Of a stretch of DNA of 64,000 nt, positions 24,184 to 36,100 are shown piece after piece. The notes beneath the pieces were generated by a model. It was not told where the DNA came from. It made no database searches and worked only from the letters and a program-made list of their open reading frames with translations. The position numbers were made by a program, and so were the translations under genes. Location of the stretch: NCBI RefSeq assembly GCF_027887165.1, contig NC_077230.1, forward strand, positions 342,098,459 to 342,162,458, written 5' to 3'. How positions within the stretch are numbered: position 1 is the stretch's first letter; each line of letters starts with the position of its first letter. Source of the DNA: Monodelphis domestica. Taxonomy: Eukaryota; Chordata; Mammalia; Didelphimorphia; Didelphidae.

Positions 24184-27100
24184 GAATATATAGTTTTATT
24201 CTTGGAAAGGTCATGCTGGGATATATAAGAGGGAGATAATCATAAAGGAAATTAATGTAGAAAATCCCATTCTTATGACATTAAGATTGAAATTTGAAAC
24301 CCCTCAAGTATTCCAGAACAATGAGAACAGGGTTGATTTATTCTTATTACACATTCCATATATATTCAGGTGTACATGTTACATTAATGGCATTCAAAAA
24401 TTTATGGCATATAAGATAAGAGTGTAAGCCTACATATGATTATTGCTTTTACATTTCCTATTTTAATAAACATAGCAGAATTTTACTGCATTTCACTGAC
24501 ATACACTTATTTTTAAATTTATGTAATTTTAACTAAAACTGTCATAGGCACATGACCTCAATCAAAACCAAGCATCTGGGTTAGAGTTTGCATAAAAACA
24601 AAAACCCTTCTAGGATACTATCAAAGAAGAATAAAAACAAATCATGCATGATATTAAAAATAAGCAGCCTAACCTAAAAAAACAAAAAACAAAAAACAGG
24701 ACACATTAAAAGAAATGGGAAAAAACAGTGCGCTTCTGATAAAACCATTAGATAAAATGGAATGAACAGCTGTGTCTTCATAACTATTAGTTCACTTAAA
24801 ACTCTAATAAAAATTTTTGATTTAACAAAATTTCTAAAACTAAGACTGTAACCACAATGATAACCCCAGGAGCAGCTAAGTGGCAAGTAGATAAAGTGTC
24901 AGGCCAGGAGTCAGGAGGGCCATGGTTTAAATCTGGCCTTAAACACTTCCTAGCTATATAGCAAGTCACCTGGGCAAATCACTTTAATTCCACTGTTTGC
25001 CTAGTCCTTGACCTTCTGTTTGTAACCCCCTCCAAAATAACTCATAATGTATGGATGTCAGGGGAGAAAATCAGCACTAATGGCTAGCAAGTACACAGAA
25101 GCAGATAAAGAAGAGGCAGCTTAATGTAATATCGATGGCACTAGAATGCTAAAGTCAGAAGACTTGATTTCTAATCCTAGTTTTGATACTTACTGGCTAG
25201 GTGACATGGGCAAATTATTTCTCCTCTGTGTGCTTCAGCATCAATTCTGATTGAATGGAATTGTTGAGAAGAAAGACTTACGTAAGTCTTAAAATGCTAC
25301 AAAAAATGTGAATTAAAAAAGAGGCCCGGCTGAGTCAGACAGAACCTGGCAACTTGGTGGATTCCAGTCCTGACCCTTACTAGTTGTATGAAAATGAGAA
25401 CTAATGCTTATGGATGCTTTAAGGCTTGTAGAGCACTTCCCGGTATTATCTCATTGAATCCTCACAGCAAATGTGAGGGTTGAAATGCAATTATATCCAT
25501 TTTAAAGTTGAGGAAACTAAGGCAAATTGAGGTTAAGTGACTAGCCCAGGGCTATACAGCTAATAAACATTTGAGTCAGGATTTAAATTCAAGTCTTTCT
25601 GATTTCAGACCCAGAATTTTATCTACTACATCATCTAGCTGCCTGAAACATCTTTTTAACTTCTTTAAGCATCAGATTCCTCATTTATAAGATATAAAAA
25701 AGTAAAACAAAAAGCAAAAAAACTTTACAATGCTATGTGGAATATGTTTTTTAAACTGTTAAACATAATGTAAATATGAGCCAACATACTAGATGCTTTT
25801 AGTTCATAACAAATCTTATTTGGTGATGGTTGAGAAAAAAAGGAGAAAGTGAAAAAGATTAGAGTGTGGAAGCAAGAAGAGAAAATGACAAGTGATTTTA
25901 ACTGAATCATGTAGGTGGCTTAAATCTGTTAATTACATATATTTATTAAATGTCTTCTTGATGATTGCTTCTTTATGTGCCCCTTATCTTCTGAGCAAGG
26001 CTCATTTATGAAAATGTTCTCTACTTTTTTATTCATGGTATGTCTTGCCCTCTTTTATCACAACTTTACTCTTATTCTTGTTCTATTCAGAGTAGATAAA
26101 ATACATCCATATAAAGGGTCTACCCTGACACTGTAACTTTTCACCTACTACAGGGAGAAGTGCACCACTTACCTAGAAGGGGAAATGCAACCTCTGTTCC
26201 CTCATCAGTGCGTTCTGAAAAGGATAAAGGGAAAAAAATATCACAGGTCTTTTCTGTCTTTATCACTGTCATCTAGCCCATCCCCAAGTAGTTAATATTG
26301 ATTCCCAAGCATGCTTGCTACTGCTTTCTCAAGTCTTCTGTTAAATGTCTCCAAATGTCTCCAAAAAATCTTCCCCGTATGATTAGCCTACACTTTTCAT
26401 TATTTATTTACTTTTATTTCTTTAAAGCAAAGTTTTTACTAGACTTTCTCCTTTGAGTAATTTCAACCCATTACTCTTAATCATGGTTTCTGGACTAATG
26501 CCAAGTAATTCCTTTCTTTCTTTGGTATTAACATTCCTTCAAATATTTTTAAGCTTATGTTCTTCCTTAATCATCACTTAAGAAAACCATATAGGCTCAC
26601 TCAGTTCCTTAAATATTGTCTCATAAGTCATTCTTCCTTGGCTCTTAATTATTCACATTACTATTCTCTGAACTCCCTCCAGTTTGTACAAACCTTTTGG
26701 GTAATGAAGTGTTCAGAACAGAAAGCAGTATTCCAGGTGTGGTTTCAACAGAGAAGGGGAAGGAGAAGCTATATTATCTTTCCTGTTTAGCATTTCTGTA
26801 TATGCACCATCCAAAAATCTTATTAGCCTTTTTGCTGCCAAAATGCATTATAAACAAATATTTCACTTGCCTTCCATTATAATCTCTAGGAAGTAAAAGG
26901 GATTTATAACTATCTAAATTTCTCCTTTGGATTAAATAACTGTGCTAGGATTTATTTGTTTGTTTTTAAACAGCTGCATCAAAACACTCCATTCAAAGAT
27001 GAACCTTATTTTATCTTTTTTTTTCCCCAGCATTTGTGACCCTATCTACAGGGATGTGTTTATGATCTTCTCACAATCTAATATTATTCACAAACTATAC

Positions 27101-30100
27101 TAACATACTATTTGCACTTTCCAGATGTTAATGATAGTTAATGATAAGAAATATTACAAAATTATATGTAAGAACTGGAAGTCTACTAGAAAAAATAAAT
27201 GTCTATCCTTTTCTTTCTTCTTGAATAATCACTAATACCATGAAATCTAAAATTACATTTCAGTGTTGACTATGTGTATGGCACTGAGGATATAAATGCA
27301 GATTCAAGAAAGACTCTACTCTTGAGGAATTTCCAGTCTAAGAAAAGCTAAAAACCTATTTCCACATAGCTATAATAAAAGGGGACATGAGGCAGGTTCA
27401 AAGAGAACAGGTGCTTTTCCAGCCTTGGGGTATGACTTTTCTGTCACTCACCAGTGGTGATATACTCAGTGACAAGCTCTGACTCCACCACAGCGATTGA
27501 CGGACTCTCAGGAGAGCGCCGCTTTTCTTGGGCCATTTGAATAGGAACTGCCATTTGACTCAAGTCAATAGTGGCTTGTCTTGGTTTGGATTCCAATTTC
27601 TCCTTCACTGTTCAAGAGAGTTAGAAGGAATTTCATTTGCAGTTCAGACAAATACCAAAACTAGAGTAGCACCTGGGATATGGAACAAAAATTTTCAGGA
27701 AGAAAGTCCTGGAAGCTGCTCAGGCAGTGGACAGAAGAGGGAAAGATGATTTCCCAGTGAAAAGAATAGAAAAGGCCTCCTCTCCCTTTCCCCCTGCCAC
27801 TATCTAATAAGCAATGTGGGTTGAAGGCAACTGGACCATTTAATTTAACTTAGGGAGACTATGAACACTAATTCAAGTATTCAAGCACCCTCATGAGAAA
27901 AAGAGATCAGATTTATTCCAGTTGGCTCAAAAGGATATAAATGGGAGCAAGAGGAACAAATAATAAAGATGCAGACATAATTTCAACATAATGAAAGACT
28001 TCCTAACAACCTAAAAGTAAGAGCTATCTAAAATGAAAAAAATTCTTAGGCGGTAAAGAGGATTCCCCTATGACTAAAGGATCAGAAATTTAGAGATCAT
28101 TTAGTCTAACACCTTTATTTTACAGATGAGGAAACTGAAGCTCAGAGATGCTAAGTTACTTGCCCAAGGTGAAACAGGTTGTAAGGAACAGAGGCAGGGT
28201 TTTAACCCTGGTCCTATGATTCCAAATAAAGAGTCCTTTCCACTACACTATGTATCACACTTTTTCAGGTAGTAAGCTGGAAGGCCATTTGTTAGGAATA
28301 TGATAGAATAGATTCCTACTTAAGGTATTTTGGACAAAATAATTTCTGAAATCTTCTCCAACTCTAAGATTTCTATGGGACTGCTTTTGTCTCTTCCATA
28401 GGTACACTTCAGGACACTCTGATGTGATTTCTTTCCCCTTTAGATCTGCCTTCAATGTCTATTCTTGAATGTATTTGACTAAACCACTGGAGAACAGATA
28501 CATGAAGTTTACCTAAGACCACAATCTTTTGGAATAGACTTACCATTTTGGTTTGTTTTCCTAACACTTAAAAAATAGTCTGAAAAAAAACAAATAAATA
28601 ACTACTCAGGTTTTCACGTAATAGTATGTGTCAATTAATGAAAACATACCATAGGAGTAAAAAGTGTCTCTGTTTTATAAAAAGTTTTGAAAATGTGGCT
28701 AAAGTCAGGAAAGAAACAAAACAGAAGGCCTCAATGGGACAACAAATGTGTTCCCCTCTCCCCAGGCCCATCAACCAGGCTTTGTGTAGTAGGAAAAGCA
28801 AGGACTGGAGACAAAAGAGCTGGGTTTGAGATTGAGTTTCAGATCTGTCTCTTAGTAGCAGAGTAGTTAAATTCTTTGAGGATTAAATGTTCACAGTATG
28901 TCTCGAGTTTGTGGTGAGAGCTGGATTATATAAACGATAAAAGGTATTCTAGGGTTATAAAGCACTACACAAATGTAAACTGCTTTTATTATTTTAAGAC
29001 TATGTTTAAGAACTTAGAGTAGGAATGGTGTAGGGCTAGGTGAGCTGGGGAGAAATCAATACACTGATGAAATGGATTGAATCAGGTTGGGCCAACCTAG
29101 AACAGATAAGGAGTTATTAAGACTTGGTCTAGCAAGGGAATTTGGATCCAGTCTGTATATAGCTGGTACTCAACAAATATCATGACTATTCTTGGAATTT
29201 CCTCAGTGACTATTCCCATACCCAAAGCACAGCCCTTTAGAGCTCAGAAAACTATCTCTGTGAAGTGCTGTGGTCAAATACATTCCCCTCCTCCATATAC
29301 CCACTCTATCATCAGGCTCACAATTCCTATCTTTTTAACTGAGCAGGCCCTGTAAGAACTCATGAACACAGCACTCAAGAAAGAGGATAACTTCCATACA
29401 CAAGGAAGGCATCAAGGGATTCCATGGAAACCCAAGAATACAATCTGCATTAAACTAAACCCCGCTGAATTCGAATCCAAAGGACTTCTTGGATGTTTAG
29501 TAAAGACAGAATCTATATGACTCACTAGACTTTAGGATTCAGTATAATCTGAAGTCACACTAAAACTTTTAGTAATTGAACAATGTTTAATTCCTCAGAC
29601 TATTAGAAGGTTCTCCTTTGCCAGAGTTCCAGTAAGGAACCAGAAGAGCAGTTTTTTTGTTGTTGTTTCTTTAAATCAACAATGCAGTTTCTCTGCCATA
29701 ACCCTAAAACATGGACAAACTGGAGCCCGACAACTAACAAGTTAGTATGTGCAGAAGACAGATTAGTTATTCTGCTTAACTTCAGAGAGGTCTTTTGTCT
29801 TGGAACAAATAGGGGAAATCAAATCAACCTATCAATAAGCATTATGAATCAATAATCCTTCACTATGAGTTGGATGCTGCCCAAAAAGACCAAGATGAGT
29901 TTATACTCAATGAGAAAGGGAGTGGGGGTGAGGGTGGGGGCAGATTCCAGTGCAATGAAAGGAAAGCTGTTTGGCAATCAGAACTATCCAATAATGGAAT
30001 GGGAGGGAAGTACTTTATGCTGGAGGTCTTCAAGAGGAAACCATTGATCAAGAAGTTCTATATGTCTCAAGAAGGGATGGGACTAACCAGACCTTTGCAA

Positions 30101-33100
30101 TGCCTCTAATGAGCCTAGGCTGTGAGTCACAGGCTGCTCTGGGCATGCTTTAAGATTTCAAAATGCCTCACCTAACATCAGAAAAGAGAAAAGAAAACTC
30201 TCTATCCCACTTCTCTGATCCTCTAGACAGAAAATAACAACTGTCCTAATCCAATGCCCACGATAGACAGGTTTCTCAGTGTTTCACAATATGACAGGAT
30301 TGTCATGTTGAGCAAGAAGGGGAGAGAAGAGTTTTACTTTTTCCTTTCCTCTGTCATCAATTTTGTTCTTTGTTCCTTAAGAGAACCAGCACATATCAGA
30401 GACAAACAGGTTGAATCAATGAAGACAAGGGAATGAAATATGCATGAGATGCAGCATTGAAAATATGGAATCAATAATATATGTAAAGAGACGATGTGCT
30501 TCATTCAAGGTAGCATGTGGATTCATACCTGTTGTCTGCTGGAGTTCTAAGAGTGCTTTGATTGTTGAAGTAGCTGACTGCGATTCACTGGATACATCCT
30601 GATAAATTATAGTAGGACTAGTCTCCATTGCAATCTCATGTTCTGACCAATCCTGACGCCGGGAAGCAATTACATGAACTACAGGCTGGGAATCTGTTTT
30701 ATATAAGTTATAAAAACAAAACAAAAAATCTCCATAAACAAAGATTTTTGTAAAAAATATTTTTACTTTTTTTGTTTTACCTCGATGTTAAGTATAAATA
30801 ATACAGAAGAGATATTCAATATTATAAATTATAAAGCTAACTTGGGATTCACTAACATACTTCATACTATATATCTGTGTGCGTATGCTCATACATACAC
30901 ATATAGAGGTATATATGTGTATAACATATATTTTTATATTACCAAAATCTCTTCCTCTCTCTGAAAATGACTTGTGCATGAGAAGTAATGAAAGATGTTA
31001 TTGGGAGTATGTGTGGCCCAAAAAGGAGGGCTGATCATATAATGACTAACCAGCAATTAGCCCAAGTGATAAAATGACATCTTGAAAATGATAAAAGAAC
31101 CAGAAGTAGGCATCAGGAACATTGTGTAGATCCTTCAAGTAAGATTTAACAATGAGAGTTGTCTGGCAGTAAGTATGTAGGCAAAAGTTGTGCAGAATGA
31201 GGTAAAGGGAAAAGTTATCACCATAGAAATTATAAATGTGTAAAAATATTTAAAATATCTGCAGAACAGATATCAAAATTAATCAACAGTTCTTCACTAA
31301 ATGCTTCTTCTGGGTTAGTAGAAAGAATAGTAGGCTGGGAGATCTATCGCTAACTAGTTATAAGATCTATATATCTATATAAGATCTATAAGATGTTAGC
31401 AAGTCATTTCTGGGTCTTGAGACACCTCTAAAATGAAGGGACAGATCTAGATGATCATTAAAAGTTCCTTTAAGATTCAAAATTATAGATGGGAGGTCCT
31501 GGGTTCAAATCTCAGACATTTCCTAGCTCTGTGACCCTGTGCAAGTCACTTAGCCCCCACAGCCTAGCTCTTACCACTCTTCTGCCTTGGAAACAATACA
31601 CAGTATTGATTCCAAGATGAAAGGTAAGGGTTTAAAAAAAAATTCAAAATTATGTGATCTATGAGATGAATTTAGCAGGCTAAATAAACTCTGAGGTCCC
31701 TTCTGTCTATGATGTTCTATGTTCTATAATTCTGAACTACTCTGTTTAAGGCAGCATGCTATATTGAATGCAGAAAAAGTGCAACGTTCATCTCTTGCCA
31801 ATTGGGAATACAATCCCTCAACTATACAGCACAATGCCCTGAGAGCCTTAATACAAGAGCAATGAAAAGTTTGTTAACATGTCTGACATTGTGTGAAAGA
31901 CTAGTTAGGAGTTCATAGCTTAAACATTATATCACACTATTTGCTTTTCAATGATGTTTTTGAATATGTGAAATTTTTTTTTTGCTTACTTGAATGACAT
32001 GAAAATAGATAAACAACAGGAAATGAGGGTAACAAATGCTCAATCTCATTGAAGATTTTAGAAATTGGGTAGTGTCCAATCCCAGTAGTAATTTTGTTTA
32101 TTTGCTAATGCCTTTAAAATATATATTTTTTTCAATTTGTGTACATTACTTTTTCAAAAAGTTACTGAATTGTCAAGACATAAATATTTATTAAGTTGTT
32201 CAGCCCTAAATACTTAATAAATGGAACAGTCAGGTATTTATTTTGGTCTAAAAGGCACTGTAAAAAATTACTAAGACACTAAAGGGTGCCAGGAACCAAG
32301 AAAGTTTGAGAATTTCTGCTCTAAGGACTTACAGTATGGTAGAGAAGATAAAACATGCACACACAAGGATGCCTAAAAATACAAGACAATAATGACAATC
32401 AGACAATGAATATTTATTGAGTGCCAATATGTTAGGCATTGTTTCAAGTGCTAGAAATATAAGGAAAGGAAAAAAGCAATCCATGCTCTCAAGAGGCTTT
32501 CAGTCTGATGTGGGACTCAATATACAAACAACTATATATAAGCAAGCTATACACATGTTAAATTGGAGAAAAACAACATCAGGAATGTATTAAAATTAAA
32601 GGGTATCAAGAAAACTTTTCTGTAGAAGAGGTGATTTTAGCTGGGACTTGAAGCAAACCAGGGAAGAGAGGAGGCAGACATAAGGAAGAGAGAAAATTCT
32701 AAGCCTTCATTCATTCACTAACTGAGGCAGCAAGGTATCACACAGTAGCTATAGTGCTGAGCTTGGAGACAGGAAGACCTGAGTTCAAATCCTACTCAAG
32801 CACTTATTAGCCTTATGTTTCTGGGCAAGTTACTTAATATCTCTCAGGTTCAGTTTCCTCATCTAGAAAATGGAGATAATTATTATATACCTACTACTAC
32901 CAAGACAGTTGGGAAGAACAACTGATAACATATGTAAAGTACTTTGCAAATCTTAAAGTGCTATCTACTTAAATGCTTGTTGTTGTTACTGTGTGCAAAA
33001 CACTATATTAGCCACACTGGAAGAGATTATAATAAGGCTTTGATAATACTGAGTCCTTGCCTTCCATCGAGTTTATAGTCAAACGATATATAAGATACAA

Positions 33101-36100
33101 ACACACTAAACAACATATGCTAGATACATGGAATTACAAACAAATTGCCATGTGATGTCCTAGGAAGAAGGATCCAAAGGGGGTTTCATGTAAAAAAAAA
33201 AAAAGTTGGTATTTCAGATGAGTTTGAAAGGATGATCGGGAATCTAACAAGCAAAGGGAAGAAGGGAAAATGTTCCTGGAATAGGGACAGGACAGTTTAA
33301 GCACAGATGTAGGGCAGGGCATTGAAGGTTTAGAGGGCAGGGAAAGGAGATGGAAGAAAGTAGCAAAGAACAGAATGGATCAATGATTTCCATTTGGCAC
33401 ACCTAGGTAGATGAATCTTGAATTGGCATAGAAATGTTATTCTGAAGTGGAAAATGCCAATCTCATAGGTAGCCATGATGAAGCCAGAAACTTTAAATCT
33501 TGAAAGAAAAATGAACTGGGTTCAAACCAGAGAACTGTTGCTAATAATGATAGCTTAGAGCTAAGTACCACTGGATTTGGGTAGTTTTAGAGACATACTA
33601 TAGAAATACTTCTTGTATATCATTTCTGAATTTGTAGATTTTCTTTTTCCTTGAAATGAACCCCAGAAATGTATTCTTATTGTTTAGATTCTGTGGATAA
33701 AAGAGAAGAAAAGAGGGAATGGATTTCAGAGTTAGGCATCTGGTTCTGATGAAAATGAGAAGAGATGAAAGTAAAGAGAACTGGGAATCTGTTGCAGAAG
33801 ATCTCTGAACCCAGGAAGCCAAACCTCAGGGGTCAGGAGGTTTAGGGGGCCTCAGTTTGGGGCTGAGAAATATGGAAAGATTCAGAAATTAGTAAAGGAG
33901 AAAGCACTGAGACCTGGGTAAGGACCTATGGATTAGTTCCAAGAAGGAAGTGGAATCCCTGGGAAGCTAAATTATACCAGGACCTAAGGGGGGAGGGCTG
34001 AATGCTTCAGAGTCAATCAAGGAAAGCTTCAGAAAGGTGGGCTTTAGATGAACCTCAAAGGCCTCACAGGATTCAGATAAGCAGAAAGGAGACGGATAAA
34101 TTCGTTCTATACTACATAAGCTAACTTTAGAATCAGGTCATGGGACAGAATAATTTAAAAAATTAAAATTAAAAAAAAAAAGAAAGAAAAGCATGGCAAA
34201 CTTTCAGTCCTCTAAGTGCCATATATTTTTGAAAGTCACAAAGTTCCCAAAAGAGGAAAGAGAAGATAGAAAGATGTTGAAAAATTAAACAAAATCAATA
34301 CATAATGGGGTCTGAAAAATGCAATTATAGTTTTAAGAGAGTTCTTTCTTATTTAAAGAATATATTTTTCCCAAAACATTCAAATATCACATGCTCTCCT
34401 TGGAGGACACAAAACTTCCCTTCAAATGTAGTTTTGAAAATACATATGCAAAGCCAGAAGAATGAAGTTTATAATCAATGCTAATGGTCAATTCTGAGTT
34501 CCATGTGCTCAAAAGAATTCATATCAATTCTTCTAAGTAAACTAAATGCATAATATTCCACAGAGGGAACCAACAATATGATATAAGGGCCACAGAATTT
34601 CTATCTAGAAGTTAACTCAGTAATTAATCCAACTCCTGAATGTTATAGATGGAAAATTGAGGCTCAGAGTTTGAGTAATTTGCCAATAATATCTACTAAA
34701 TTATTAATTTTCAGTCATTTCAGTCATGTTTGATTCTTCATGACCCCATCTGGGATTTTCTTCATAAAGATACTGGAGTGGTTTGCCATTCATTTCCTTC
34801 TCCAGCTCATTTTACAGATAAGGAAATGGGAGTCAATTAGGGTGATGTGATTGCCCAGGGTCACATAGCTAGTAAATACCTGAAACCAGATTAGAATTTG
34901 GGAAGATAAGTCTTCCTGACTTCAGATCCTGCACTCTATCCTAGTTGCCCCCATCTATTAAGTAGCACAGTCAATATTCAAACCCAGGTTCTTTGACTTT
35001 AAATCCTGAGTGCCATTTACTATGGCTAAATCTTTCACATCTTCAGCCTCTAGAATGTTCTGACTAATGTACCATGCACTTAATGGCCATAAATGGTGAT
35101 ATCTACTGGCAAAGTGTGAGATTACAGTCCAACTATAGAAAATGCGATAAATATCCAAATAGAAGGAAATGGAAGGAGAACTAGAACAGTGACTAAATTG
35201 GGGAAGCAAGGGAAAAAGTTGGAAATTTCCATGTCAAAAAATATTTTTAAATGATTATAATGCCAAAATGAAATTTGGCATCCTTTGCCTTAGCAAATTA
35301 GAGTGGAAGACTTTAAGTGAAATTCAAAGATTGTATCACTTCAACTGCTAACCACCAAGTCACATTTCTCTAGTAAATTCCTCATAACAATTCTGTAAAT
35401 GTTTAGAATGAGGAAGAAAAAGGAACTTATGTGTTCTTGACAAGATTCCATAATATAATAGAAAAAAGACAGTTTTTCGGAACTTAGGAAATCATGATCA
35501 CTTAGAGCATTGATTTATTAAGTTTAAGTCATATCAAACTAAATGAATTTCTTTTTCTGACATGATTACTAAACTAGCAATACAGAAATATTATGCTACA
35601 GAAATTGTATACACAGATTTTGAAAAGTATGTTACCAAATCTCCTACTATATTCTTGTGGGCAAGATGAAGTGAATACGAGTTGGATTAGGTGGATTCAG
35701 AACTTGTTCAATGATTGACCCTTAGCAGTGGGAATAAAGGTATTAGTGTCCAATTGTAGCAAAGCCTCTGAGCAGAGGATGTTAACTTTTTTGAGAAAAC
35801 CCATGACTTCTTTGCATAATAATAGCAACCAAGTCAGGAAGTCTGGAGTCAGGAAGACCTGCATTCAGATGTGATCTCAGACATTTACTAGTTGACCCTA
35901 AGCAAGTCAATTAACCCTGTTTGCCTCAGTGTCTCATTTTTTAAATGGGAGTAAATAATTGTTTCAGATCTGGCTAATTTCAGGGTTATTAAATGAGATG
36001 GCATTCGTAAATTGCTTAGCACAGTACCTAGCACATTAATAGGCACTTAAGAAATGTTTGCTTGCTCCTGTTCTTTCTAATATTTTTAAATAGAACACAA

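Noticed and set aside
29865..30109. Overlapping plus-strand open frames
   Set aside because: The DNA matches a CR1/L3-like LINE 3' end, and the frames have no recognisable protein similarity.
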